NCBI RefSeq assembly: GCF_003634615.1
Contig: NZ_RBKX01000001.1
Span: 806,001 to 870,000 of the forward strand
Length of the DNA: 64,000 nt
Source: Flavobacterium sp. 102
GTDB taxonomy: Bacteria > Bacteroidota > Bacteroidia > Flavobacteriales > Flavobacteriaceae
Direction of reading: 5' to 3'
The number at the start of each line of letters is the position of its first letter. Position 1 is the stretch's first letter. Of this stretch, positions 8,531-17,684 are shown in pieces. The translations under genes were made by a program, and so were the position numbers. The notes beneath the pieces are model-generated. The model saw only the letters and a program-made list of their open reading frames with translations, searched no databases and was not told where the DNA came from.

Positions 8531-11326
8531 TTGAAAACCAATACTATTAAATATCTTATCTATACCGGATTGCTTGTTTTTTTGATAGCTTGTTCTACCA
8601 AAAGAAACACTTTCCTTTCCCGAAATTCCCACGCACTTAGCACCAAATACAACATCTTATACAATGGCGAAATGGCCTTGGAAAAAGGTATTGAAGATGT
8701 TAAATTGCAAAACAGCGACAACTTTTGGGAATTACTACCAATTGAGAGAATGCAGGTTACCGAAGAAAGAATGTTACCCGGTGAAAACAGAAACACCAAT
8801 TTCGAAAGAGCGGAAACCAAAGCCACTAAAGCCATCCAAAAGCATTCGATGAACATTCAGGGTTCTGAGAAAAACCCTCAAATGGACGAAGCGCACTTGC
8901 TTTTGGGACAATCCAGATATTACGAACAACGATTTGTGCCGGCATTGGAAGCCTTCAATTATGTATTGTATAAATACCCTAAAAGCGATAAAATTTACGA
9001 AGTAAAAATTTGGCGTGAAAAAACCAATATGCGTTTAGAAAACGACGCGATTGCAGTGAATAACCTGACCAAACTTTTAAAAGAAATCAAATTCAAAGAC
9101 CAAGTTTTTGCAGATGCTAATGCGGCATTGGCTCAAGCATTTTTGAATTTGGAAGAAAAAGACAGCGCCGTGGCCAAAATAAAATTGGCTACAGAGTTCA
9201 CCAAATCCAACGAAGAAAAAGCAAGATACCGATTCATATTGGCACAACTCTATGAAGGATTGGGTTACAAAGACAGCGCTTATGCGAAATACCAAGAGGT
9301 AATCGACATGAACAGAAAATCGGCTCGCCAATATGTGATTCAGGCGCATGCCAAACAAGCAGGTCAGTTTGATTACAAAAGCGGTGATACAATTGCATTC
9401 TTAAAAAAATTCAATGACTTGCTTGAAGACCGAGAAAACCGTCCTTTTTTAGATGTCTTGAATCATCAAATGGCATTGTTCTATGAGAAAAGAGGAAACA
9501 ATGGCACAGCTAAAAAATATTATGAAGCTTCCCTAAAAAAGAAGACACAGGATACTTATCTTATTGCTTCTAATTATAGAAATTTAGCCGATTTATATTT
9601 CATCGATTCTAAATTTGTTACAGCAGGAAAATATTTTGACAGCACATTAGTTCATTTAAAACCAAGAACTCGCGAATTCAATTTGATTAAAAAGAAAAGA
9701 GAAAATCTGGAAGATGTAATTAAATATGAAGCTATTGCTCAAACAAACGACAGCATTATTTCATTGTTTTCTATGTCAGCCGCTGACAGAACCGCTTATT
9801 TTCAAAAACATATTGAAAAGCTGAAAAAAGAAGAAGAAATCGCCCAAAAATTAGCCGAGAAAGAAGCCAGAATCAAAGAAAATCAAGAAAGAAGTGAAGG
9901 TAAAATAGATTCGGATATCAATTCCAATCCTAAAAAAGCAAGTCCGACAACCAATTCAAATACAGGTGGAAGCGAAGGAACATTTTATTTTTATAACCCA
10001 ACAACAGTTGCTTTTGGACAAAAAGAGTTTCAAAAGATTTGGGGTAAACGAACACTTCAAGACAATTGGAGATTAGAAACAAGCCCTGCTAAAACTGATG
10101 AGAAAGAAGAGTCAGATCAAGTTGACAAAGACTCTGAAAAAATTTCAAAAGAAGCAGTGGTGGAAGAGCGTTTTACACCTGATTTTTACATTAAACAATT
10201 GCCAACCAGTCAGACACTTATTGACAGTTTGAGTAAGGAGAGAAATTTTGCCTATTACCAATTAGGAGTTATCTACAAAGAAAAATTCAAAGAATATCAG
10301 TTAGCCGCAGATAAGTTAGAGCGTTTGTTGCAAAATGATCCGGAAGAAAGATTGGTTTTGCCTTCGATGTATAATTTGTACAAAATTTATGAAATTATAG
10401 ATAAGTCGAAAGCCGAAGAAATGAAAACCAGAATCATCACTTCTTTCCCAAATTCGAGATATGCTCAAATTTTAAACAATCCGAATGGTGAATATGCTGA
10501 AAACAGTGACTCGCCAAAATCAGTTTATGAAAGCCTTTACAAACGCTATCAAGAAGGAGATTATAAATTAGTTTTGACCGATACAGAAAGTGCTATCGAC
10601 CGATTTACGGGAGATGAAATTGTTCCGAAATTAGAATTGTTAAAAGCCAATATTGCCGGAAAATTAGCCGGGCTTGATGAATATGGGAAAGCCCTTAATT
10701 TTGTCGCTTTGAATTATCCGAATAGTGAAGAAGGCAAAAAAGCTGAAAAAATGTTATCGGTTGATTTGCCGAAATTACAAGCTTTACAATTGTCAAGTCT
10801 CGATTCTAAAAATTGGAAAATTTTGTACAGAACTAAAGATTTTGAAGATAAAAACACCAAAATTCTTAGAGAGAAAATCGCAAAGTTTATCAAAGACAGA
10901 GACTTAGGAAAACTAACTGTTTCTTTGGATATTTATACAATGACTGATAATTTCGTAGTGATTCACGGCATGAATTCTAATGATTTAGCGGTTGGAATTA
11001 CTTCAATATTGAAAGATTATAAAGATTATAAGGTTCAAGAAGTGCCTATTATTATTTCAACAGAAAATTATACTATTCTTCAGATTAAAAAGAATTTAGA
11101 CGAATTTTTAGCCGGAAACCTGACCAACAATCCAACCAAACCGAATTGGGACGGCACTATAGAAAAACCGGTAGTCCAAGAACAAAAACCGGTTCAGAAA
11201 CAAGAACAACAAAATTCTAAAGACAATCAATCGGTAAAAACACAAAAAGGAATAGAAGAAGATGAAGGGCAAATGGGTTTACCACCTTCGCCTCAAGGAC
11301 AGCCAAAATCAGGCAAAAAAGGATAA
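8531..11326 (+). CDS. sprE: type IX secretion / gliding lipoprotein, SprE/PorW-like (TPR)
   Basis: A 931-residue lipoprotein. The N-terminal signal ends in the lipobox FLIACS (Cys at about residue 21). It then shows many TPR-like helical repeats (for example ARYRFILAQLYEGLGYKDSA and the block around residue 360), a charged low-complexity linker (about 430-490), further repeats and a Gln/Lys/Pro-rich tail. Length and layout match SprE of F. johnsoniae / PorW of Porphyromonas, needed for type IX secretion and gliding. The start is TTG at 8531; no ATG precedes the signal peptide in frame. Bactofilin and ATP synthase genes follow on the same strand. Confidence 0.85.
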   Translation: MKTNTIKYLIYTGLLVFLIACSTKRNTFLSRNSHALSTKYNILYNGEMALEKGIEDVKLQNSDNFWELLPIERMQVTEERMLPGENRNTNFERAETKATKAIQKHSMNIQGSEKNPQMDEAHLLLGQSRYYEQRFVPALEAFNYVLYKYPKSDKIYEVKIWREKTNMRLENDAIAVNNLTKLLKEIKFKDQVFADANAALAQAFLNLEEKDSAVAKIKLATEFTKSNEEKARYRFILAQLYEGLGYKDSAYAKYQEVIDMNRKSARQYVIQAHAKQAGQFDYKSGDTIAFLKKFNDLLEDRENRPFLDVLNHQMALFYEKRGNNGTAKKYYEASLKKKTQDTYLIASNYRNLADLYFIDSKFVTAGKYFDSTLVHLKPRTREFNLIKKKRENLEDVIKYEAIAQTNDSIISLFSMSAADRTAYFQKHIEKLKKEEEIAQKLAEKEARIKENQERSEGKIDSDINSNPKKASPTTNSNTGGSEGTFYFYNPTTVAFGQKEFQKIWGKRTLQDNWRLETSPAKTDEKEESDQVDKDSEKISKEAVVEERFTPDFYIKQLPTSQTLIDSLSKERNFAYYQLGVIYKEKFKEYQLAADKLERLLQNDPEERLVLPSMYNLYKIYEIIDKSKAEEMKTRIITSFPNSRYAQILNNPNGEYAENSDSPKSVYESLYKRYQEGDYKLVLTDTESAIDRFTGDEIVPKLELLKANIAGKLAGLDEYGKALNFVALNYPNSEEGKKAEKMLSVDLPKLQALQLSSLDSKNWKILYRTKDFEDKNTKILREKIAKFIKDRDLGKLTVSLDIYTMTDNFVVIHGMNSNDLAVGITSILKDYKDYKVQEVPIIISTENYTILQIKKNLDEFLAGNLTNNPTKPNWDGTIEKPVVQEQKPVQKQEQQNSKDNQSVKTQKGIEEDEGQMGLPPSPQGQPKSGKKG

Positions 11327-11330
11327 AGTT

Positions 11331-11735
11331 ATGTTTGAGAAAAGCCCAAAATCATACACTGATCTTTTAGGAAAAACCAACAGAATTGTGGAAGGAACTA
11401 CGATTACAGGAGATATTGTTTCTCCAGCCGATTTTCGTTTGGATGGCCATCTGATTGGTAATTTTCAATCTAAAGGAAAAATTGTGATTGGTCCGGCCGG
11501 AAGTGTAAAAGGAGATATTGTTTGTAAAAACGCCGATATCGAAGGCACTTTTGAAGGCAAAATACAAGTTCAGGAAATCCTTAATGTAAAATCAAAATCC
11601 CATATCATTGGAGAAGTGATTTGTGGTAAACTTTCCGTAGAGCCCGGAGCCGAATTTAGTGCGACTTGCGTCATGAAACCACATGTGAAAAACCTTTCTA
11701 ATAATGGACAATCACCCGAAGAAAAAAGCGCGTAA
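11331..11735 (+). CDS. bactofilin (polymer-forming cytoskeletal protein)
   Basis: A 134-residue bactofilin: a right-handed beta-helix that polymerises without nucleotide and organises the envelope. Repeating turns are visible (TTITGDIVSPADFRLDGHL, GNFQSKGKIVIGPAGSVKG, DIVCKNADIEGTFEGKI). The ATG at 11331, 4 bases after the sprE stop, gives a normal bactofilin N-terminus. A longer frame from 11262 would run through the end of sprE. The 3' end overlaps the next gene, atpZ, by 32 bases, so translation is probably coupled. Confidence 0.9.
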   Translation: MFEKSPKSYTDLLGKTNRIVEGTTITGDIVSPADFRLDGHLIGNFQSKGKIVIGPAGSVKGDIVCKNADIEGTFEGKIQVQEILNVKSKSHIIGEVICGKLSVEPGAEFSATCVMKPHVKNLSNNGQSPEEKSA

Positions 11736-11937
11736 CAAGTGGTTAACACTCATCAATATTCCTATTCAAATGGGCGTAATTGTTTTTTTATTCGCTTATC
11801 TCGGTCGTTGGCTCGACGAAAAATATTCCAATCCGCATAGAATATATGTAAAGATTTTAACGATGGTCGGCGTTGCCATTGCCTTTTATAACATCAACCG
11901 TCAATTGAAAGAAATTAATAAATCAGATAACCAATAA
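11704..11937 (+). CDS. AtpZ/AtpI family F0F1 ATPase accessory protein
   Basis: A 77-residue protein with two membrane helices (about residues 14-34 and 45-64). It belongs to the AtpZ/AtpI group, small proteins at the head of ATP synthase operons that help assemble the c-ring or move Mg2+. The motif GRWLDEKYS between the helices is typical. It overlaps the bactofilin gene by 32 bases in another frame and ends one base before the DUF6168-like gene. Confidence 0.82.
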   Translation: MDNHPKKKARNKWLTLINIPIQMGVIVFLFAYLGRWLDEKYSNPHRIYVKILTMVGVAIAFYNINRQLKEINKSDNQ

Positions 11938-11938
11938 T

Positions 11939-12337
11939 ATGAATTTAGACAAATTCAAATCGATTTTCACCCTTTTGTTATTAGGAGTAATAGGTTTTGT
12001 TGTTCAGAAACTATTATTTTATTTTTTTGTTCCAAAAGCTTATGAAGAAGGATTTATCTACTCGATTGAGTTGTTGTATTTGTTCTTTTTCTTCTTTTCT
12101 GCCATGCTTATTTTGATTTTGAACAAAGTCAAACAGAACAATATCAATTCGGTGGGTTATACCTTTTTATTTCTTACAACTTTAAAGATGGTAATTGCGT
12201 ATGCGTTTTTAAGACCAATATTGGCTGGAAACCTTCCCAAAACGCCTACAGAAAAAATGAATTTTTTTATCATTTTTATTTACTTTTTGACAATAGAAAC
12301 CTTTGTAACCATCAGAATTTTAAATAATAAACAATAA
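11939..12337 (+). CDS. small membrane protein, DUF6168-like
   Basis: A 132-residue protein with four predicted membrane helices. It resembles DUF6168, a Flavobacteriaceae family located between atpZ and atpB. The arrangement recalls AtpI (UncI), the poorly conserved four-helix protein at the start of many atp operons, so it may be its functional counterpart. That equivalence is inference from position and topology only. Confidence 0.75.
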   Translation: MNLDKFKSIFTLLLLGVIGFVVQKLLFYFFVPKAYEEGFIYSIELLYLFFFFFSAMLILILNKVKQNNINSVGYTFLFLTTLKMVIAYAFLRPILAGNLPKTPTEKMNFFIIFIYFLTIETFVTIRILNNKQ

Positions 12338-12405
12338 ACTTGTTTTAAAATGACAATTCTATCAAAAAAATTAAAACTTATACTTTTTAATATTAATTAA
12401 TATTG

Positions 12406-12413
12406 TACTTTTG
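12406..12413 (+). promoter_or_regulatory. -7 promoter element TACTTTTG before atpB
   Basis: A TAnnTTTG match lies 41 bases before the atpB ATG in a 117-base AT-rich gap. It suggests a second, internal promoter so that the structural ATP synthase genes can be transcribed apart from sprE, bactofilin and atpZ. No good -33 TTG is seen. Confidence 0.5.
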
Positions 12414-12454
12414 CACCAAATTTGAAAAAAGTTAATCTAAGTTAATTATCAGAT

Positions 12455-13630
12455 ATGGTGTTTTCAAAAAAACCACTCCAATTTATATTAGCTGCTTTAG
12501 TAGCTTGTCTTCCTCTATTTAGTTCTGCAAATAACCCTGTTGACAGCACTGCTGTTCCTACAGAAGTAGCGCATAGTGCAGAAGCAAAAACGCATGATGA
12601 GCACTCAGGATCAGAAAATTTATCTGAAGCCGAAAAAGCAGAGTTAGAGCGAAAGAACTATGTGAAACATCACTTGTTAGATTCTCACGACTTTACACTT
12701 TTTTCCTATGGTGAAGGAGAACACGCTAAGCATATTGGTTTTCCATTACCGGTAATTTTATGGGATAATGGAATTCATTTCTTCATGTCTTCGAAATTCC
12801 ACCACGGAGAAGCAGTTGCCGAATCAAAAGGTAATTTCTACAAAATAAACCACCACGACGGTAAAGTTTACAAAACGGATGCAGAAGGGACTTTTACAGA
12901 AGACGAAAAAGGTCATGTAACCAATGCACAACCAATTGATTTTTCAGTAACCAAAAACGTTTTAATGATTCTTATTGTTGGTTTAATAATGTTGACATTA
13001 TTTGCCGGGTTAGGAAAGTCATACAAGAAAAATGGTTCTATCGCCAAAGGCGCCGGAAGATTCTTTGAGCCAATCATTTTATACATCAGAGACGATATCG
13101 CTATCCCAAATATTGGTGAGAAGCATTACAAAAAATACATGAGCTTTTTATTGACGATTTTCTTCTTTATTTGGTTCTTAAATATGTTCGGATTAACGCC
13201 GCTGGGAGTAAATATTACAGGTAACATTGCGGTTACAGCTTCATTAGCTATTTTAACCTATTTGATTACTACCTTTACCGCTAAGAAAGATTACTGGAAA
13301 CACATTTTTTGGATGCCGGGAGTTCCTGTGCCAATGAAAATTATATTAGCGCCAATCGAATTATTGGGAACCATCATCAAGCCATTCTCATTGTCAATCC
13401 GTTTGTACGCAAATATGTTAGCCGGTCACGTTGTATTAATGACATTGATTTCGTTGATGTATAAATTCGATAGCCCAATCGGAAGTCCGTTATCGTTCTT
13501 CTTGGCTTTCGTGTTGTCATTGCTTGAAGTTTTAGTAGCCTTGTTACAAGCTTATATTTTCACGATGTTGGCAGCCTTATATTTTGGTTCGGCTGTAGAA
13601 GAGAATCACCATGAGGAAGCTCATCACTAA
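12455..13630 (+). CDS. atpB: F0F1 ATP synthase subunit a with long N-terminal extension
   Basis: Subunit a forms the proton half-channels next to the c-ring in the inner membrane. The core begins near residue 165. The essential Arg lies in IRLYANMLAGH, preceded by APIELLG. The protein is 391 residues against about 270 in E. coli. The extra N-terminus has a signal-like helix (residues 7-25) followed by a soluble, His-rich stretch with 14 His in residues 40-154. The C-terminus is also His/Glu-rich (ENHHEEAHH). Long forms are usual in Bacteroidota, but the role of the extension is unknown to me. Confidence 0.95.
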   Translation: MVFSKKPLQFILAALVACLPLFSSANNPVDSTAVPTEVAHSAEAKTHDEHSGSENLSEAEKAELERKNYVKHHLLDSHDFTLFSYGEGEHAKHIGFPLPVILWDNGIHFFMSSKFHHGEAVAESKGNFYKINHHDGKVYKTDAEGTFTEDEKGHVTNAQPIDFSVTKNVLMILIVGLIMLTLFAGLGKSYKKNGSIAKGAGRFFEPIILYIRDDIAIPNIGEKHYKKYMSFLLTIFFFIWFLNMFGLTPLGVNITGNIAVTASLAILTYLITTFTAKKDYWKHIFWMPGVPVPMKIILAPIELLGTIIKPFSLSIRLYANMLAGHVVLMTLISLMYKFDSPIGSPLSFFLAFVLSLLEVLVALLQAYIFTMLAALYFGSAVEENHHEEAHH

Positions 13631-13651
13631 TGGCTAATGGCTTTTGCCTAA

Positions 13652-13882
<231 letters not shown>

Positions 13883-13891
13883 TTAAAAAAT

Positions 13892-13926
13892 AACAAAAGC
13901 TATAACGGTTGGTTATAGCTTTTGTT
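13892..13926 (+). terminator. intercistronic hairpin between atpE and atpF
   Basis: Arms AACAAAAGCTATAAC (13892-13906) and GTTATAGCTTTTGTT (13912-13926) pair perfectly over 15 bp with a 5-base loop. The following T-run is weak, so complete termination is unlikely. It could act as a partial terminator or as a 3' stabiliser of an atpE-containing transcript. Confidence 0.75.
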
Positions 13927-13962
13927 TACTATTAAACTCAATTAAAATTTAAGATATATATA

Positions 13963-14463
13963 ATGGAAGAATTATTAGGACAGTTTTCATTAGGTTTGTT
14001 TATCATGCAAACAGTTTTGTTTCTTGCACTTGTTTTCCTTTTGAAAAAATTTGCGTGGAAACCTATTCTTGATGCAGTTAATGAAAGAGAAGAAGGTATT
14101 AAAAATGCTTTGCTTTCTGCTGAAAGTGCTAAAAAAGAAATGCAAAACTTGAAATCAGATAATGAGAAATTATTAGCTGAAGCAAGATTAGAGCGTGACA
14201 CCATGATGAAAGAAGCTCGTGAAATCAAAGAAAAAATGATCAACGATGCTAAAACGGAAGCGCAAACTGCCGGTCAAAAAATGATCGAACAAGCTAAAGC
14301 TTCTATCGAAAGCGAGAAAAATGCAGCTTTGGCTGAATTGAAATCTCAAGTTTCTTCTTTGTCATTAGACATCGCTGAAAAATTATTAAAAGACGAATTA
14401 TCTAACAAAGAAGCTCAAACCAAATTGGTAGAGAAAATGTTAGGTGATGTAAAATTAAATTAA
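13963..14463 (+). CDS. atpF: F0F1 ATP synthase subunit b
   Basis: A 166-residue peripheral-stalk protein: one N-terminal membrane helix (about residues 8-28, LGLFIMQTVLFLALVFLL) followed by a long charged coiled coil rich in Ala, Lys and Glu. The segment FAWKPILDAVNEREEGI just after the membrane is typical of the family. It dimerises and connects F0 to subunit delta on top of F1. It ends 5 bases before atpH. Confidence 0.95.
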   Translation: MEELLGQFSLGLFIMQTVLFLALVFLLKKFAWKPILDAVNEREEGIKNALLSAESAKKEMQNLKSDNEKLLAEARLERDTMMKEAREIKEKMINDAKTEAQTAGQKMIEQAKASIESEKNAALAELKSQVSSLSLDIAEKLLKDELSNKEAQTKLVEKMLGDVKLN

Positions 14464-14468
14464 TCGTT

Positions 14469-14996
14469 ATGTCAAGAGCTGCGATTAGATACGCGAAAGC
14501 AATTTTAGAAACTGCGGTTTCAAGCGGAAACGCTGCTAAAGTAAACGACGACATGTTGTCAATCGTCGCTTCAGTGGCCGGAAGTGTTGAATTAAGCGAA
14601 TTTCTATCAAGTCCAATCATTTCTTCAGAAGTGAAAATGAGTGCCTTAAAAGAAGTTTTTGCTACAGTTCAGTCAGAAACCAATTCCTTATTTAGATTGC
14701 TTCAGGAAAATAAAAGATTTGAAATTTTAGCCGAGGTTGCCAAACAATTCAACGCCCAATTCGATGAAATGAATGGTGTTGAATTAGCCAAAGTAACAAC
14801 TGCTTTCCCAATTACTGCTGATTTACAAAGTAAAGTATTGGCAAAGATTGCTACGATTTCAGACAAAAAGATAACTATCGAAAACATTGTAGATCCATCT
14901 ATTATTGGTGGATTTATTTTGCGAATAGGAGACAAACAATACAACGCTTCTGTAGCAAACAGATTGCAAGAATTAAGAAGAGAATTTAGTAATTAA
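14469..14996 (+). CDS. atpH: F0F1 ATP synthase subunit delta
   Basis: A 175-residue protein (OSCP/delta family) that joins the b-stalk to the top of the F1 head. The N-terminus AAIRYAKAILETA and the C-terminal IIGGFILRIGDKQYNASVANRL are hallmark segments. Its length is normal. It sits between atpF (5-base gap) and atpA (21-base gap) as in most atp operons. Confidence 0.95.
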   Translation: MSRAAIRYAKAILETAVSSGNAAKVNDDMLSIVASVAGSVELSEFLSSPIISSEVKMSALKEVFATVQSETNSLFRLLQENKRFEILAEVAKQFNAQFDEMNGVELAKVTTAFPITADLQSKVLAKIATISDKKITIENIVDPSIIGGFILRIGDKQYNASVANRLQELRREFSN

Positions 14997-15017
14997 TACC
15001 ATTAAAGATATATCAAA

Positions 15018-16595
15018 ATGGCGGAAATTAAAGCTGCTGAAATTTCAGCAATATTAAAAAAACAGTTAGAGGGATTTCAATCTGGTGCTACTTTAGAAGA
15101 AGTAGGATCAGTACTTCAAGTAGGTGATGGTATCGCTCGTGTTTATGGTTTGTCTAACGCACAATATGGTGAGTTGGTACAATTCGAAAACGGATTAGAA
15201 GCTATCGTTTTGAACTTAGAAGAAGACAACGTTGGAGTTGTACTTTTAGGTCCATCAACCGGAATTAAAGAAGGTTCTATCGTAAAAAGAACGCAACGTA
15301 TTGCATCTTTAAAAGTAGGTGAGCAAATCGTAGGTCGTGTTGTAAACACACTAGGTGAGCCAATCGACGGTAAAGGACCAATCGGTGGTGACTTATACGA
15401 AATGCCATTGGAAAGAAAAGCTCCTGGAGTTATCTTCCGTCAACCGGTAACTGAGCCGTTACAAACAGGTATCAAGTCAATCGACGCGATGATTCCTGTG
15501 GGTAGAGGTCAACGTGAGTTGGTAATTGGTGACCGTCAAACTGGTAAAACTACCGTTTGTATCGATACTATCTTGAATCAAAAAGAATTCTACGATGCTG
15601 GGCAACCGGTATTCTGTATTTATGTTGCTATTGGACAAAAAGCTTCAACAGTAGCAGGTATTGCTAAAACATTAGAAGAAAAAGGCGCTATGGCTTACAC
15701 CACAATTGTGGCGGCTAACGCTTCAGATCCTGCGCCAATGCAGGTATATGCGCCAATGGCAGGTGCTGCTATCGGAGAATATTTCAGAGATTCAGGTCGT
15801 CCTGCTTTGATTATCTATGATGATTTATCAAAACAAGCGGTAGCTTACCGTGAGGTGTCTTTGTTGTTAAGAAGACCACCGGGTCGTGAGGCTTATCCTG
15901 GAGACGTATTCTACTTACACAGCCGTTTATTAGAAAGAGCTTGTAAAGTAATTGCGGATGATGATATCGCAAAAAACATGAACGATTTACCGGATACCTT
16001 GAAACCAATCGTAAAAGGTGGCGGTTCATTAACAGCTTTACCAATTATTGAAACTCAAGCGGGTGACGTTTCTGCGTATATCCCAACCAACGTAATTTCG
16101 ATTACTGACGGGCAGATTTTCTTGGATGGTGATTTATTCAACTCTGGAGTTCGTCCGGCGATTAACGTAGGTATTTCGGTATCACGTGTTGGAGGTAACG
16201 CTCAAATTAAATCAATGAAAAAAGTTGCCGGTACGTTAAAATTAGACCAAGCGCAATTCCGTGAATTGGAAGCGTTCGCTAAATTTGGTTCTGACTTAGA
16301 TGCGGTTACTTTAAACGTAATTGAAAAAGGGAGAAGAAACGTTGAAATCTTGAAACAAGCCGTAAACGATCCTTATACTGTTGAAGATCAAGTAGCAATT
16401 ATCTATGCTGGTTCTAAAAACTTGTTGAGAAACGTTCCTGTAAACAAAGTAAAAGAATTCGAAAGAGATTTCATCGAGTACTTGAACAACAAACACAGAG
16501 ATGTTTTAAACGCTTTAAAAGCCGGTAAGTTAGATGATAACATTACTGATGTTTTAGAGAAAACAGCTAAAGAAATTTCAGCGAAATATAACTAA
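15018..16595 (+). CDS. atpA: F0F1 ATP synthase subunit alpha
   Basis: A 525-residue non-catalytic nucleotide-binding subunit of F1. Visible features are the P-loop GDRQTGKT (about residues 172-179), the N-terminal barrel segment [13 protein letters not shown], and the family signature region [14 protein letters not shown]. Codon usage is more biased towards highly expressed forms than in neighbouring genes. atpG follows after a 75-base palindromic gap. Confidence 0.97.
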   Translation: MAEIKAAEISAILKKQLEGFQSGATLEEVGSVLQVGDGIARVYGLSNAQYGELVQFENGLEAIVLNLEEDNVGVVLLGPSTGIKEGSIVKRTQRIASLKVGEQIVGRVVNTLGEPIDGKGPIGGDLYEMPLERKAPGVIFRQPVTEPLQTGIKSIDAMIPVGRGQRELVIGDRQTGKTTVCIDTILNQKEFYDAGQPVFCIYVAIGQKASTVAGIAKTLEEKGAMAYTTIVAANASDPAPMQVYAPMAGAAIGEYFRDSGRPALIIYDDLSKQAVAYREVSLLLRRPPGREAYPGDVFYLHSRLLERACKVIADDDIAKNMNDLPDTLKPIVKGGGSLTALPIIETQAGDVSAYIPTNVISITDGQIFLDGDLFNSGVRPAINVGISVSRVGGNAQIKSMKKVAGTLKLDQAQFRELEAFAKFGSDLDAVTLNVIEKGRRNVEILKQAVNDPYTVEDQVAIIYAGSKNLLRNVPVNKVKEFERDFIEYLNNKHRDVLNALKAGKLDDNITDVLEKTAKEISAKYN

Positions 16596-16600
16596 AAACA

Positions 16601-16670
16601 ATTTGAAGATTTGAAAATTTGAAGATGTAACAATTTTCAAATTTTCAAATCATCTAATTTTCAAATTAAT
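16601..16670. repeat. ATTTGAA-type palindromic repeat between atpA and atpG
   Basis: The gap is built of ATTTGAAGATTTGAAAATTTGAA followed by its inverse. Arms 16608-16623 and 16636-16651 pair perfectly over 16 bp with a 12-base loop, and a further ATTTTCAAAT follows. It lies wholly between coding regions and would fold in the mRNA just before the atpG start. The simple heptad-like composition suggests a dispersed genomic repeat. Confidence 0.7.
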
Positions 16671-17531
16671 ATGGCAAACTTAAAGGAAATCCGTAATAGA
16701 ATTACTTCCGTTCAGTCGACGATGCAGATTACATCGGCGATGAAAATGGTTTCTGCCGCAAAGTTGAAAAAAGCACAAGATGCTATTACAGCGATGCGAC
16801 CTTATGCCGAAAAATTAACGGAATTATTACAAAGCGTTAGTGCTACTTTAGAAGGAGATGCGGGTGGACAATACACGACGCAACGCGAGATCAACAAAGT
16901 ATTAATTGTTGTTATAACTTCAAACAGAGGTTTGGCAGGAGCATTTAATACCAATGTTATTAAGCAATCCAAAGAAGTTGCTGATGGTTACACCGGAAAA
17001 CAAGTAGACTTTTTTGCTATCGGTAAAAAAGGAAACGACTTTTTCAGAAAAGTAAATACCGTAATTGAAAACAAAAGTGAAGTATTTGACAATCTAACTT
17101 TTGATAACGTAGCCGAAATCGCTGACGTATTGACTCAGAAATTCGTTTCAGGTGAATACGACAAAATCGAAATCGTTTACAACCAATTCAAAAATGCAGC
17201 GACACAAATCGTTCAAGTGGAACAGTTTTTACCTTTAGCTCCAATTGCTTCTGATAAGCCTGTTTCTGCCGGAGATTATATTTTTGAACCTTCAAAAGAA
17301 GAAATCGTGTTGACTTTGATTCCAAAATCATTAAAAACACAATTGTACAAATCAATCAGAGATTCATTCGCTGCTGAACACGGCGCGCGTATGACTGCAA
17401 TGCACAAAGCGACAGATAACGCAACCGAATTGAGAAACCAATTGAAATTAACTTACAACAAAGCACGTCAAGCAGCTATTACCAATGAGATTTTAGAAAT
17501 CGTTGGTGGAGCAGAAGCTTTGAAAGGATAA
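16671..17531 (+). CDS. atpG: F0F1 ATP synthase subunit gamma
   Basis: A 286-residue central rotor shaft of F1. The N-terminal helix (LKEIRNRITSVQSTMQITSA, then MKMVSAAKL) and the C-terminal helix (MTAMHKATDNATEL, YNKARQAAITNEILEI) are the two coiled-coil parts that penetrate the alpha-beta head. The gene closes this operon: a terminator follows and neither atpD nor atpC is present downstream. In many Bacteroidota the beta and epsilon genes lie elsewhere on the chromosome. Confidence 0.96.
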   Translation: MANLKEIRNRITSVQSTMQITSAMKMVSAAKLKKAQDAITAMRPYAEKLTELLQSVSATLEGDAGGQYTTQREINKVLIVVITSNRGLAGAFNTNVIKQSKEVADGYTGKQVDFFAIGKKGNDFFRKVNTVIENKSEVFDNLTFDNVAEIADVLTQKFVSGEYDKIEIVYNQFKNAATQIVQVEQFLPLAPIASDKPVSAGDYIFEPSKEEIVLTLIPKSLKTQLYKSIRDSFAAEHGARMTAMHKATDNATELRNQLKLTYNKARQAAITNEILEIVGGAEALKG

Positions 17532-17605
17532 GAAAAAACGATAGTTTTTCAAATTTCCAAAAAGCGAAGCATTTGAAAGGAAAAATTTTCAGAATAATAT
17601 TTAAG

Positions 17606-17637
17606 AAAGAGTGAACATTTGTTCGCTCTTTTTTTTT
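17606..17637 (+). terminator. terminator after atpG
   Basis: Arms AAAGAGTGAAC (17606-17616) and GTTCGCTCTTT (17621-17631) pair with one G-U wobble and an ATTT loop, followed by an unbroken T-run to 17637. A good rho-independent terminator for the ATP synthase operon. Confidence 0.85.
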
Positions 17638-17654
17638 GGAATGGATTTAATAGT

Positions 17655-17662
17655 TATTTTTG
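17655..17662 (+). promoter_or_regulatory. -7 promoter element TATTTTTG before the flippase
   Basis: Matches TAnnTTTG and lies 22 bases before the TTG start at 17685 and just after the atpG terminator. A TTTG sits 16 bases upstream at 17635-17638. It marks a new transcription unit. Confidence 0.6.
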
Positions 17663-17684
17663 TTAAAAACCTAAAACTCTCTCA

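Noticed and set aside
9077..9358. 93-codon minus-strand frame inside sprE
   Set aside because: Antisense shadow of a TPR region; no start context or family match.
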